Position numbers and translations under genes: made by a program. Shown here piece after piece: positions 18,460 through 27,451 of a stretch of DNA of 64,000 bases (positions are counted from its first letter, which is position 1; every line of letters begins with the position of its first letter). Source of the stretch: UBA9676 sp035532275 (GTDB taxonomy: Bacteria > Actinomycetota > Actinomycetes > Streptosporangiales > Streptosporangiaceae). The notes under the pieces are model-generated. The model was not told the DNA's origin. It made no database searches and worked only from the letters and a program-made list of their open reading frames with translations. The DNA is taken from contig DATKRG010000383.1 of NCBI GenBank assembly GCA_035532275.1, forward strand, positions 23,264 through 87,263, written 5' to 3'.

Positions 18460-19457
18460 GCGGTACCCGGCCGGTTGCGCGGCGTCGCGGGCACCGACCG
18501 GTAGATCTGCTCCAGCCCGCCCAGGGGGCCGCTCAGCCGGGGCAGGGCCGCGTAGACCGGGTCGCGGCGCAGGATCGCGTCGACCTCGCGCAGTCGCCAC
18601 ATCGGCGTGCGCGGGAACAGGTGGTGGACCAAGTGGAAGCCCTCGCCGTCCTTCTCGCCGAGCAGGAATCGGGTGCCCAGCCCGTAGACCCGGTTCCAGG
18701 ACATGTAGATGTCCACGCGGGGGGCGGTCTCGATGAGCGGGAAGTGCTCCAGCAGCTCGGCGATGGCACCGATCCAGACCTGGGTGGTGACCAGCGGCAC
18801 GAACCACAGCAGCAGCAGCCACGGCCACCAGCCGGCGAGCGCGGCCCAGGCCAGCACGGCGGCCAGCAGCGCCACCCGCGGCACCCGCTCGGCCGGGCGC
18901 TCGCCCGAGGTAAGGATGCGGTGGCGCAGCAGGTAGAGCACGTAGGAGGCGGTCGCCCGGGGAGTCACCACCCTGAGCAGGTAGCGGCGCAGCGCCTGGC
19001 GGCTCAGGTCGTCGCCGCAGAGCCCGTTGTCGCGGTACTGGCGGTAGTCGGGGTCCCGGTCCGGGTCGCCCAGCCGGCCGTGGTGTTCGCCGAGGTGGGA
19101 GGCGCGGTAGCCGGTGAAGCTCTGCAGCACCGGGTAGCCGCCGAGGGCGGCCCCGATGACGCTGCCGGCCCGGCGGTCGGCCATGAACGCCCGGTGCGTG
19201 GCCATATGCAGCATGCCGGCGATCCCCCGCTGACGACCGCCGATGAAGAACACTGCCACCAGGTACACCGGCACGGCGAGCCACATCGAGGCGTGCCGGA
19301 ACGCTTCGATGGACGCGGCGCACCACAGCGCGATCCACGTCCAGTGCTCGACGGCCTCCAGCGGGCCGTGCCAGTTGTCGGGTCGTGAGGCCGCCCGGGC
19401 GGCGGCCAGGATGTCGGGATCGAAGCGGTAGCGCACAGCGAGGTCCACGTCAGCCAT
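18456..19457 (-). CDS. membrane fatty-acid-desaturase-family di-iron enzyme (second copy)
   Basis: About 333 residues, with histidine boxes HMATH (near residue 85), HLGEHH and HLVHH, and several hydrophobic helices (one, ALLAAVLAWAALAGWWPWLL, near the middle). Like the enzyme at 15799-16767 it belongs to the membrane desaturase/hydroxylase superfamily, but the two differ clearly around the histidine boxes and are not recent duplicates. The ATG at 19457 is preceded by GGGAAGG and was preferred over an in-frame ATG at 19499. The end overlaps the ATP-grasp start. Two different di-iron membrane enzymes in one peptide cluster suggest successive oxidations. Confidence 0.85.
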   Translation of the reverse strand: MADVDLAVRYRFDPDILAAARAASRPDNWHGPLEAVEHWTWIALWCAASIEAFRHASMWLAVPVYLVAVFFIGGRQRGIAGMLHMATHRAFMADRRAGSVIGAALGGYPVLQSFTGYRASHLGEHHGRLGDPDRDPDYRQYRDNGLCGDDLSRQALRRYLLRVVTPRATASYVLYLLRHRILTSGERPAERVPRVALLAAVLAWAALAGWWPWLLLLWFVPLVTTQVWIGAIAELLEHFPLIETAPRVDIYMSWNRVYGLGTRFLLGEKDGEGFHLVHHLFPRTPMWRLREVDAILRRDPVYAALPRLSGPLGGLEQIYRSVPATPRNRPGTA

Positions 19458-19532
19458 GGCACCTTCCCTTCCGGCCGCTGCCGGATGCGGCGCGGCCACG
19501 CACCGCCCCCCAGCCCGGCCACGTCACACCGA

Positions 19533-20324
19533 TCACCGGTGTCCATCTAATGCCTGGGCACAGTCAGACATCCGGGACACGATGTCGGCAACCAGCTCGG
19601 CCTCCCGTGCGCGGAGGTAGAAGTGGCCGCCGTCGAACTGCCGCCAGGCGGCCGCCCCCGACGACACGTCGCGCCACGCGGACAGTTCCTCCGGTGTCGC
19701 GCTCCTGTCCTCGCTGCCGCCGTAGGCGAACACCGGGCAGCGCAGCCGCACCGGGTCGGCGGGGCGGTAGATCATCGCGGCGCGGACGTCGGTCATCAGC
19801 GTGGGCAGCACCAGCTCGCGCAGCTCCGGCACGTCGAGCACCTCCGGTTCGAGCCAGCCGAACGCCCGGATGTCGCCCTCCAGCTCGGCGTCGGTGAGCT
19901 CCTCCGGGTACGGCGTGGCGCGGTGCGGGGCGTAGGCGCCGGACACGAACAGCGCCGCCGGATCCGGGCCGGGGCCGGCCTCCAGGCGCGCCGCGGTCTC
20001 GTAGGCGACCATGGCGCCCATGCTGTGCCCGAACAGGTACAGCGGCCGGTCGGCGTAGGGCGCGAGCGCGGCGGTCAGGGCGTCGGCGAGCTCCGGGACG
20101 GACGGCAGGCACGGCTCGGCGAACCGGTCCTGGTGCCCGGGGTACTGCACGCTCAGCAACTCGACCCGCTCCGGCATCCGCGCGGCCCAGGTGAAGTAGG
20201 CGGAGGCCGTGCCGCCGGCGGCCGGCAGGCACACCAGCCGGGCCTGCGGATCGGCGGCCGGGCGCGGCCGGCGCACCCAGCGCGCCGACGCACCGGAGGT
20301 GTCCGTTGTCGTGGTTACGGTCAT
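19533..20324 (-). CDS. type II thioesterase (alpha/beta hydrolase)
   Basis: A 263-residue external thioesterase of the kind that clears blocked carrier proteins in NRPS systems. The order is typical: LVCLPAAGGTASAYFTWA near residue 40, nucleophile elbow GHSMGA near 115, an aspartate in GGSEDRSA and the catalytic histidine in FDGGHFYL near the C-terminus. ATG at 20324 follows GGGAG; the open frame continues upstream to 20471, but that part overlaps the divergent gene and is not likely coding. It leads an operon with the desaturase-like and ATP-grasp genes, 75 bases upstream of the former. Confidence 0.93.
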   Translation of the reverse strand: MTVTTTTDTSGASARWVRRPRPAADPQARLVCLPAAGGTASAYFTWAARMPERVELLSVQYPGHQDRFAEPCLPSVPELADALTAALAPYADRPLYLFGHSMGAMVAYETAARLEAGPGPDPAALFVSGAYAPHRATPYPEELTDAELEGDIRAFGWLEPEVLDVPELRELVLPTLMTDVRAAMIYRPADPVRLRCPVFAYGGSEDRSATPEELSAWRDVSSGAAAWRQFDGGHFYLRAREAELVADIVSRMSDCAQALDGHR

Positions 20325-20406
20325 CTCGGGTCTCCCGTCGATCGGGGCCTCGGGACAGAATCCCGGTGTGGTTCGCTGCGAAGGATGCGTCTGGGACGGA
20401 CTCCCG
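20325..20406. promoter_or_regulatory. short divergent promoter region
   Basis: Only about 80 bases separate the leftward thioesterase operon from the rightward tRNA-transferase-like gene. The two promoters must be here or overlap the coding ends. I see no clear -10/-35 elements or operator. Confidence 0.35.
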
Positions 20407-21168
20407 ATGGATGGTGCCCCGATCGACGAGCCGGTGGCGATCGGGGGCCGGCTCGACCCGGCCACGGTCATCGGGGGCTACCGGCACGGCGTCTTCGCGA
20501 TGCCCGCCGGGTCCGAGGCCGAGTTGGAGGCGAACCACTTCCTGTACGAGCCGGCGGTGGCCGTCGGCACGACCGTGGTGCTGGACTCGCCGGCGCCGGA
20601 TCCGTACGCGCTGACCTGGTGGTCGCCGGACCCGCGGCCGGTCGTCCCGTACGGCCGGATGGCCAAGCCCCGCAGCCTCATGCAGCAGCTGCGCAACCGG
20701 GTGGCGTGGACGACCACCGCCGACCGGGCCTTCGAGCGGGTGCTGGCCGAGTGCCGCGCCGACCGCACGCCGCTGTGGCTGACCGACGACCTGTGCCGGT
20801 GCATGACCGCCCTCCACGAGCAGGGCTGGGCGCACAGCGTCGAGGTCTGGGACGGCGACGAGCTGATCGGCGGCGCCATCGGCGTCGGCACCGGCGCGGT
20901 CTTCTCCCTGGACACCTGTTTCCACCAGCGGGCCAACGCCTCCAAGGTCGCGCTGCTGGACATGGAGCACCGCCTCGCCGGGTCGGGCGTGGCCCTGCTG
21001 GACGTGGAGTGGGACAGCGAGCGCAACCAGCGGCAGGGCGCCGGTCCGATGCCCCGCGGCGAGTTCCTCGCGGTGCTCGCCAGCGGGACCGGGCCGGTCC
21101 CGCTGGACGGCGGCGAGCAGGAGGCGCGCCGCCTCGGCTTCCTGCGTACGGCGGCACCGGCCCGCTAG
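20407..21168 (+). CDS. leucyl/phenylalanyl-tRNA--protein transferase homologue
   Basis: About 253 residues with the family's core pattern: WWSPDPRPVVPYGRM, RNRVAWTTTADRAFERVLAECR, LWLTDDL, ALHEQGWAHSVEVWDGDELIGGAIGV, ANASKVALLDMEHRLAGSG and PRGEFLAVL. Housekeeping Aat enzymes move Leu or Phe from tRNA to the N-terminus of proteins for degradation. Here the usual GESMF segment before ASK is replaced by LDTCFHQRAN, so specificity may differ. Gram-positive actinomycetes often lack Aat, and this copy sits inside an NRPS cluster, so tRNA-dependent aminoacylation of a pathway intermediate is a fair hypothesis. The start at 20407 (ATG GAT GGT) is tentative, since the ribosome site is weak. Confidence 0.82.
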   Translation: MDGAPIDEPVAIGGRLDPATVIGGYRHGVFAMPAGSEAELEANHFLYEPAVAVGTTVVLDSPAPDPYALTWWSPDPRPVVPYGRMAKPRSLMQQLRNRVAWTTTADRAFERVLAECRADRTPLWLTDDLCRCMTALHEQGWAHSVEVWDGDELIGGAIGVGTGAVFSLDTCFHQRANASKVALLDMEHRLAGSGVALLDVEWDSERNQRQGAGPMPRGEFLAVLASGTGPVPLDGGEQEARRLGFLRTAAPAR

Positions 21169-21347
21169 CCGCCCGGTGCCGCCGCGTCCAGTCCCGGGTG
21201 CCCCCAAAACAGGTGAGTCCCGCATCCCCGGCGGCGTGGGCAGGATCATTGATGACCGCGACGTCCGGTCGTCTCGGGCTCGCCGGGGCAGTCCTCGCGG
21301 TCATCGTCCGCCCCCATAGGCCGCGACAACGAACGGGGCTGAGCCCA

Positions 21348-22403
21348 GTGTCGGTCAACACCACCTCTCGAACCCGAGTCGAACCGGGATCCGCCGCCGA
21401 CGACGAGGACCCGGACGCCGCCGTGAACCTTCCGGACCCGGCGCGCGCCTGGGACAGCACCGTGGTGCGGCTGCCGGTCACCGCCATCGGCGAGGCCGAC
21501 TCGCCCCGGTCCGCGGGCCTGGACATGGCGCACGCGCGGGCCCTGGCCCAGATCGAGACCGACCTGCCGCCGATCGTGGTGCACCGCGCCACGATGCGGG
21601 TGATCGACGGCATGCACCGGCTGCTCGCCGCCCGGCTGCGCGGCGAGCAGGAGATCTCGGTGAAGCTGTTCGACGGCGACGACGACGAGGCGTTCCTGCT
21701 GGCCGTGCGGCTCAACGTGACGCACGGCATGCCGCTGACGATCGCCGACCGGCGGGCCGCGGCGCTGCGGATCATCAGCACCCACCCACAGCTGTCCGAC
21801 CGCTCCATCGCCGTCACCGCGGGCCTGTCCGCCAAGACGGTCGGGGCGCTGCGCCGCGAGATCGGCAGCCCGCCGGTGACCGTCCGCATCGGCCGCGACG
21901 GCCGGTCACGGCCGCTGGACGGGGTCGCGGGGCGGCGGGCCGCGGCCGAGCTGATCGCGATCCACCCGGACGCGACGCTGCGCCGCATCGCCCATGACGC
22001 GGGCATCTCGGTCGAGACCGCGCGTAGCGTCCGGCAGCGGCTGCGGGCCGGCGAGGACCCGGTCCTGGACCGGCGCACCCGGCCCCAGCCCGCCGAGCCG
22101 GCCGCCCGGCAGATGACCGTGCGGCTGCCCGAGAGCGATCCCTCCGACGAGCTACGCATGCTGCTGGACACGATCCGGCGCGACCCGTCGCTGCGCTACA
22201 CCGACTCCGGGCGGATGCTGCTGCGCTGGCTCGGCCCGCGCGTGCTCCTGCCGGACGAGGTGCCGACGGCGCTGCGGCGGATCCCGCCGCACTGCCGACT
22301 CAACCTCGGCTCCATGGCCCGGCTGAGCGCGGCGGCCTGGATCCAGCTGGCGAGGTGGCTCGAGGACGACTACGCCGAGGGCGCCGGCGGCCAGTCGGGC
22401 TGA
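21348..22403 (+). CDS. StrR/ParB-like transcriptional activator
   Basis: About 351 residues. An N-terminal ParB-like nuclease fold (VVRLPVTAIGEADSPR..., VHRATMRVIDGMHRLLAAR, LFDGDDDEAFLLAVRLN) is followed by two helix-turn-helix stretches: LSDRSIAVTAGLSAKTVGALR and TLRRIAHDAGISVETARSVRQ. This is the layout of StrR-type pathway-specific activators of glycopeptide, aminoglycoside and NRPS clusters. It runs rightward, convergent with the NRPS at 22518. The GTG at 21348 begins VSVNTTSRTR; an ATG at 21252 adds 32 residues with no recognisable fold. It probably controls the leftward operons; I did not find its classic palindromic box. Confidence 0.88.
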   Translation: MSVNTTSRTRVEPGSAADDEDPDAAVNLPDPARAWDSTVVRLPVTAIGEADSPRSAGLDMAHARALAQIETDLPPIVVHRATMRVIDGMHRLLAARLRGEQEISVKLFDGDDDEAFLLAVRLNVTHGMPLTIADRRAAALRIISTHPQLSDRSIAVTAGLSAKTVGALRREIGSPPVTVRIGRDGRSRPLDGVAGRRAAAELIAIHPDATLRRIAHDAGISVETARSVRQRLRAGEDPVLDRRTRPQPAEPAARQMTVRLPESDPSDELRMLLDTIRRDPSLRYTDSGRMLLRWLGPRVLLPDEVPTALRRIPPHCRLNLGSMARLSAAAWIQLARWLEDDYAEGAGGQSG

Positions 22404-22431
22404 CCCCGGCGCGGCCGACCGGATCCCGCTC

Positions 22432-22456
22432 CGCCGGAGCCGTCACGGCTCCGGCG
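22432..22456. terminator. bidirectional hairpin between convergent genes
   Basis: A perfect 12-base stem (CGCCGGAGCCGT and its complement) around a single base, effectively a small GC loop. It lies between the end of the StrR-like gene and the end of the leftward NRPS gene, as expected for a shared terminator. Confidence 0.6.
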
Positions 22457-22517
22457 TCCCGTGTTCGAACCATGTCGAGGCTTCCGCCGGTCGGCGCCGC
22501 GCGCCGGCCGGCGTCGG

Positions 22518-25500
22518 TCATCCCGCTGCCGGCTCGGCCGGCCGCTCGGCCGGCCGCTCCTCCAGCCGTTCACTGAGCCCGGCGACTGTCGGCGCCTCGA
22601 ACAGCGTCCGCAGCGGGACCGGCCGGCCGAGGACCTCGGCGAGCCGGGTGACGACCGCGACCGCCAGCAGCGAGTGGCCGCCCAGGTCGAAGAAGTTGTC
22701 CCGCACGCCGACCCGCGGCACGGCCAGCACCTCGGCCCAGACGGCGGCGATGCTCTCCTGCAGCGGCGTGGACGGCGGCTCGTACTCGACGGCCGCGGCC
22801 CGCTCGGCGTCCTCGTCCGGCGGCGGCAGCAGCGCCCGGCTCAGCTTCCCGCTGGGCGTGCGCGGCAGCTGCGCGACCACCTGGTACACCGCCGGCACCA
22901 TGAACTCCGGCAGCCGCGAGCCGAGGAAGGCGCGCAGCCCGGCGGCGGTCGGCGGGTCGTCCGGATCGGGCACCACGTAGGCGACCAGGCGCTTGTCGCC
23001 GGGGCCGTAGCTGTGCGCGGCCACGGCGCAGTCCCGCACCTGCGGGCTCCCGGACAGGGCCGCCTCGATCTCGGCGACCTCCACCCGGAACCCGCGGATC
23101 TTGACCTGGGTGTCCACGCGGCCGAGGAACTCCAGCTCGCCGTCGGCGTTCCAGCGGGCCCGGTCGCCGGTGCGGTACATCCGCTCGCCGGCCCGGAACG
23201 GGTCGGGCAGGAACCGCTCCGCGGTCAGCTCCGGCCGGCCCAGATAGCCGCGGGCCACCCCGACACCGCCGGAGAACAGCTCCCCGGCCACGCCCGGCGG
23301 CACCAGGCGCAGCTCCTCGTCGAGCACGTACAGCCGCAGGTTCGCGAAGGCCCGCCCGATCGGCGGCAGCGCCGGCCACTCCGCGGGGGCGCCGCGCAGC
23401 TCGTAGGCGGAGGCGAGGTGCACCTCGATCGGCCCGTACTGGTTGTACAGCGTGCAGCCGGGCAGCCGCTCGAAGAACGTCCGGATCGCCGGGGTGGACT
23501 GGAGCTGCTCGCCGGCGGTGGTGACCGCGTGCAGCGACGACGGCACCCGGCCGAGGCGGGTGGCCAGCTCGGCCACGCCTTGCAGGGCGACGAACGGCAT
23601 GAAGATCCGCTCGACCCGGTGCGCGTCGATCACGTCGAGCAGCCGCTCGTAGTCGTACCGGACCTCCTCGGCGACCAGCACCAGCGGATCGCCGACCGTC
23701 AGCGTGGTCAGGATCTCCTGGTAGCAGACGTCGAAGCTGAGCGCGGACCACTGCAACGTGCGGCCGCGGCCGCCAGGACCCTGCGTCGCTTGCCACTGCA
23801 CCTGGTTGACCAGACCCCGGTGCGGCATGGCGATGCCCTTGGGCCGGCCGGTGGAGCCGGAGGTGTAGAGCACCCAGGCGATGTTCGCCGGGTCGGTCAC
23901 GCTCGGGGGGCCGTCGGCGCGGGTCGGCTCGCCGAACTCGTCGAGGGCGAGCAACGGCACCGAGATCGGTGTCGGCTCATCGGCGTCGCCGGCGTCGCCG
24001 GTCTCGTCGCGGAGTACATCGTCGGCGGCGCCGGGGACGATCAGCAGCCGCAGCGCGGCGTCGTCGATCATCAGCCGCCGGCGGGCGCCGGGGTAGGCCG
24101 GGTCGATCGGCACGCACGCGCCGCCGGCCTTGAGCACGGCGACGTTTGCGATCACCATGTCCAGCGAGCGCGGTAGCGCCACGCCGACCCGGTCGTCGGG
24201 CCCGACGCCCAGCTCCCGCAGCCGCCAGGCCAGGGCGTTGGCCCGCTCGTCCAGTTGGCGGTAGGTCAGCTCACGATCACCGAAGATCAGCGCCGTGGCG
24301 TCGGGGACGGCCGCGACCCGCCGCTCGATCAGCTGGTGCAGGCACAGGTCGGCGTCGAACGGGGTGTCGGCGCCGTTCCAGGCGTCGAGCACCTCGTGAC
24401 GCTGCTCGGCCGACATCAGCGGCAGCTCGTCGACGCGCGCGCCGGGCTCCTCGACCAGGCCGGCGAGCAGGTTCACCAGGTAGCCCGCCAGGCGTTCCAC
24501 GGTGGTCCGGTCGAACAGCGCGGCCTGATATTCGAAGCCGATCTCGAAGCGGCCCTCCGCGGTCTCCGACCCGAAGAACATGAGGTCGAACATGACGTCG
24601 TGCTCGTCCGGCTCGATCTGGGTGACGGCCAGCCCGTCCATGTCGCGCGGCTCGTCGACCAGATACGAGAACATCACGCGGAACAGCGGCTGCACCGCGA
24701 AGTCGCGCTGCGGCTGTAGCCCGGCGACCAGGTTCTCGACCGGCACGTGCCGGTACTCCAGGGCCTCCAGGAGCCGGGCCCGGACCTGGCCGAGCAGCTC
24801 GACGAACGTGCCCCGGCCGGGCACCTCGGCTTGCACCACGATCGTGTTGATGAAGTGGCCGATGGCGTCCGCGACCTCGCCGCGGGCCCGGCCGTCGGCG
24901 GTGATGCCGATGCTGACGTCGCTCTGCCCGCTCCATCGGTACAACAGCGTGTGGAAGGCGGTCAACAGCACCGTGAACAGCGTGACGCCCTCGCGCTCGG
25001 CCAGCCGGCGCAGCCCCTCGACCACCGCGGCCGGGACCGGCACCGCGACGTGGGCGCCGTCCAGCTCCGCGCTCAGCGGCCGCGGGCGGTCGGTCGGCAG
25101 GTCCAGGCTCTTGGCGTCGGCGAGCCGCCGACGCCAGTACTCCTCTCCGCGCTTGGCCTCGTCGCTGGAGCGGACCTCCTGCTGCCAGAGCGCGTAGTCG
25201 GCGTACTGCAGGGCCGGCTCGGGCAGCGGGGACGGCGCCCCGGCCAGGAAGGCCGCGTACAGGGTGCGCAGCTCCTTGAACAGGATCGCGAGCGAGGGGC
25301 CGTCGATCACGAGGTGGTGCGAGCGCAGGACCAGCATGTGCTCGGCCGGGGTGAAGCGGATCAGGTCGGCGTAGAAGTTGCGCGGCTGGTCGAGGTCGAA
25401 GCGGTGCTCGAAGTAGTCGCGGCGGCGCTCGTCGAACCACCGGTCGCGCTCGGCCTCGGACCGGTCGGACACGTCGAGGAAGGTGACGCGGGACTCGCCG

Positions 25501-25910
25501 GGCGGGGCGACCACCTGCACGCCCTTCCCGTCCCGGATCGGGAACCCAGTCCGCAGGATCTCGTGCCGCCGCACGATCTCGTCGATCGCCGCCCCAAGGA
25601 CGGTCACGTCGAGGTCGCCGGTGATGCGGAACAACAACGTGTACTGATACGCCGGGCCGAGCAGTCCCAGATAGCTGAGGAACCAGATGCCCTGCTGCTG
25701 CGGGGACAGCGGGACGGTGTCCGGCCGGGTCGCCGGGGCGTCGGCCGCGGCGCTCACCGCGGCGATCACCTCGTCGCGGTGCTGGCGCAGCACGGCCAGC
25801 CGCGCGGCGTCCAGCGACCCCACCGGCCGGTACCGCAGCTTGCCGTCCTGAAGCCACAGCTGGACGCCGTCTTGGCGCAGCTCGTCCAGGAAATCGGCGA
25901 TCGCAATCAC
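22518..25910 (-). CDS. NRPS module, TubC docking domain-C-A-PCP
   Basis: A single-module synthetase of 1,130 residues. Residues 1-50 (FLDELRQDGVQLWLQDGKL...) form a TubC-type beta-hairpin docking domain, which normally receives a chain from a separate upstream protein. The condensation domain has HHLVIDG near residue 197. The adenylation domain has YTSGSTGRPKGIA near 680, MYRTGDR, RVDTQVKIRGFRVE and PSGKLSR. The carrier has FFDLGGHSLLAV with its serine near 1078. The pocket I read, D-V-Q-(F/M)-T-A-Q-L-A, resembles proline-type codes (D-V-Q-...-A), consistent with a cyclic imino acid such as piperazate. No thioesterase is attached. GTG start. It is in one operon with the antiporter and MbtH upstream. 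Confidence 0.93.
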   Translation of the reverse strand: MIAIADFLDELRQDGVQLWLQDGKLRYRPVGSLDAARLAVLRQHRDEVIAAVSAAADAPATRPDTVPLSPQQQGIWFLSYLGLLGPAYQYTLLFRITGDLDVTVLGAAIDEIVRRHEILRTGFPIRDGKGVQVVAPPGESRVTFLDVSDRSEAERDRWFDERRRDYFEHRFDLDQPRNFYADLIRFTPAEHMLVLRSHHLVIDGPSLAILFKELRTLYAAFLAGAPSPLPEPALQYADYALWQQEVRSSDEAKRGEEYWRRRLADAKSLDLPTDRPRPLSAELDGAHVAVPVPAAVVEGLRRLAEREGVTLFTVLLTAFHTLLYRWSGQSDVSIGITADGRARGEVADAIGHFINTIVVQAEVPGRGTFVELLGQVRARLLEALEYRHVPVENLVAGLQPQRDFAVQPLFRVMFSYLVDEPRDMDGLAVTQIEPDEHDVMFDLMFFGSETAEGRFEIGFEYQAALFDRTTVERLAGYLVNLLAGLVEEPGARVDELPLMSAEQRHEVLDAWNGADTPFDADLCLHQLIERRVAAVPDATALIFGDRELTYRQLDERANALAWRLRELGVGPDDRVGVALPRSLDMVIANVAVLKAGGACVPIDPAYPGARRRLMIDDAALRLLIVPGAADDVLRDETGDAGDADEPTPISVPLLALDEFGEPTRADGPPSVTDPANIAWVLYTSGSTGRPKGIAMPHRGLVNQVQWQATQGPGGRGRTLQWSALSFDVCYQEILTTLTVGDPLVLVAEEVRYDYERLLDVIDAHRVERIFMPFVALQGVAELATRLGRVPSSLHAVTTAGEQLQSTPAIRTFFERLPGCTLYNQYGPIEVHLASAYELRGAPAEWPALPPIGRAFANLRLYVLDEELRLVPPGVAGELFSGGVGVARGYLGRPELTAERFLPDPFRAGERMYRTGDRARWNADGELEFLGRVDTQVKIRGFRVEVAEIEAALSGSPQVRDCAVAAHSYGPGDKRLVAYVVPDPDDPPTAAGLRAFLGSRLPEFMVPAVYQVVAQLPRTPSGKLSRALLPPPDEDAERAAAVEYEPPSTPLQESIAAVWAEVLAVPRVGVRDNFFDLGGHSLLAVAVVTRLAEVLGRPVPLRTLFEAPTVAGLSERLEERPAERPAEPAAG

Positions 25911-25964
25911 GGGCTGCCCCTTCTCGGCGACGTGCGGAACATACGGCTCGGGGCCCGAGGCTCG

Positions 25965-26156
25965 TCAGCGCGTGCTGAGCGGACGCAGATCGGTCCAGTG
26001 CTCCTCGACGAAGTCCAGGCACGCCTGCCGGCTGTCCTCGGCGTGCGCGACGCGCCAGCCCGCGGGCACGGCCAGGCGGCTTGGCCACAGCGAGTACTGA
26101 TCCTCGTCGTTGATCAGCACCGTGAAACGGCCGTCCGGATCGTCGAACGGGTTCAT
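25965..26156 (-). CDS. MbtH-like NRPS chaperone (second copy)
   Basis: A short 63-residue MbtH protein with TVLINDEDQYSLW, PVPAGW-like AVPAGWR, and EEHWTDLRPLSTR at the end. The ATG overlaps the antiporter stop (ATGA at 26156-26153), and the NRPS gene follows after 54 bases. It ends soon after the WTDLRPL block, slightly shorter than its partner at 13771-13998. Confidence 0.94.
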   Translation of the reverse strand: MNPFDDPDGRFTVLINDEDQYSLWPSRLAVPAGWRVAHAEDSRQACLDFVEEHWTDLRPLSTR

Positions 26157-27451
26157 GACGTCGACTCCTCTCCCACCAGTGGTTGGTCGAGCGCGCGCTC
26201 GCGCGGCGCACGGTCCCGCGCCACCCGCCAAGGCGGGTAGATCACGGACAGCAGCGGGCCCGCCATCGCGGTGGTGACCAGTGCCATCAGCACCATCAGC
26301 GAGTACAGCCGCTGGTCGAGCAGGCCGATCTGGAGCCCGACCGACAGCACGATCAGCTCGGTGAGCCCGCGGGTGTTGAGCAGCACCGCGAGCACCGCGC
26401 TGTGCCGGGTCGGGACCCGGCCGAGCCGGGCCGCGCCGAACGCGCCGGCCCACTTGCCGCCGACCGCGACCAGCAGCATCAGGGCGAACAGCCCTGGCGC
26501 CCCGGCGCCCAGCGTGGACAGGTTGACGGCCAGCCCCGCGACCACGAAGAAGGCGGGCAGCAGCACTATCCGGTTGATCCGCTCGACCCACGGCAGCACC
26601 CGCTCCCGCAAGGCGGCCGCGCCGGACCGGGGCAGCGCCGTGCCGAGCAGGAACGAGCCGAAGATGAGGTGCAGCCCCATCCAGGCGGTCGCCTGGGCCG
26701 ACAGCCACAGCGCGCCGCCGAGCACGGCGACCGTGGCGACGCCGAGTCCGACGGCGACACCGGTGCCGCGGTCCCGGGCCGCCGGCCGGCCGACGGCGAA
26801 CCGGGTCAGCACCGGCCGCACCACGCCGAGCAGCAGCGCCACGAACGGCAACACGAGCAGCACCCGCCACGGCATCCCGCTCCCGTGCGAGAAGGCGACC
26901 AGCATCGCGAGCGACGACCAGGCGAGCGCGTCGCCGATGGCCGCGGCGCCCAGCGACAGGTCCCCGATGGGCGTGTCGATGAGGCCCCGGTCGGTCAGGA
27001 TCCGGGCCAGCACGGGGAAGGCGGTCACTGACATCGCGGTGCCGACGAACAGACAGAACAGGACCGCGGAGTGGCCGGGCCGCTCGCCCACGATCCCGAC
27101 CGCGAGCAGGACGCCGAGCCCGAACGGCACGGCCGTCGAGCCGAGCGACACCGTCAGCGCGATCCGGCCCTGCCCCCGCAGGTTGCTGTCGTTCAGGTGC
27201 AGCCCGACCAGGAACATGAAGACGCAGACGCCGACGTTGGCCGCGGTGGTCAGCCCCGGGCGGATGTCGGCCGGGAACAGCGCGCGGGTGAGGCCGCCGT
27301 GGAACAGGGTCGGGCCGAGCAGGATGCCGCCGGTGATCTCGCCGATCACCGCGGGCTGGCCGAACCGCCGGCACACGAGCCCGAGCACCTGGGCGACGGC
27401 GATGATCTCGACGAGCGCGAGAAGCAGCCGTGCGAAGTCACCAGTGATCAC
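26153..27451 (-). CDS. CPA2-type cation/proton antiporter
   Basis: A 432-residue integral membrane protein of the Kef/Nap monovalent cation:proton antiporter family, with about 12 hydrophobic segments. Family features are IGEITGGILLGPTLF near residue 35 and IGDALAWSSLAML in the middle, an acidic membrane motif typical of the transport site. It is the first gene of an operon with MbtH and the C-A-PCP NRPS. Similar antiporter genes occur in many actinobacterial NRPS clusters, where they are thought to move product or ions; the substrate cannot be read from sequence. Confidence 0.9.
   Translation of the reverse strand: MITGDFARLLLALVEIIAVAQVLGLVCRRFGQPAVIGEITGGILLGPTLFHGGLTRALFPADIRPGLTTAANVGVCVFMFLVGLHLNDSNLRGQGRIALTVSLGSTAVPFGLGVLLAVGIVGERPGHSAVLFCLFVGTAMSVTAFPVLARILTDRGLIDTPIGDLSLGAAAIGDALAWSSLAMLVAFSHGSGMPWRVLLVLPFVALLLGVVRPVLTRFAVGRPAARDRGTGVAVGLGVATVAVLGGALWLSAQATAWMGLHLIFGSFLLGTALPRSGAAALRERVLPWVERINRIVLLPAFFVVAGLAVNLSTLGAGAPGLFALMLLVAVGGKWAGAFGAARLGRVPTRHSAVLAVLLNTRGLTELIVLSVGLQIGLLDQRLYSLMVLMALVTTAMAGPLLSVIYPPWRVARDRAPRERALDQPLVGEESTS

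Noticed and set aside
17221..19338. A 705-codon frame that seems to fuse desaturase-region DNA to the ATP-grasp enzyme
   Set aside because: The part upstream of 18459 is out of frame with the desaturase and has no domain; the ATP-grasp protein starts at the ATG overlapping the desaturase stop.
20209..20406. N-terminal extension of the tRNA-transferase homologue
   Set aside because: It overlaps the thioesterase gene and its promoter, and has no match to the family.
16768..22517. Iron-box (IdeR/DmdR-type) operator and a siderophore interpretation of the N-hydroxylase
   Set aside because: No TTAGGTTAGGCTAACCTAA-like site seen in the leaders and no siderophore uptake genes; the fused KtzT-like domain fits piperazate better.
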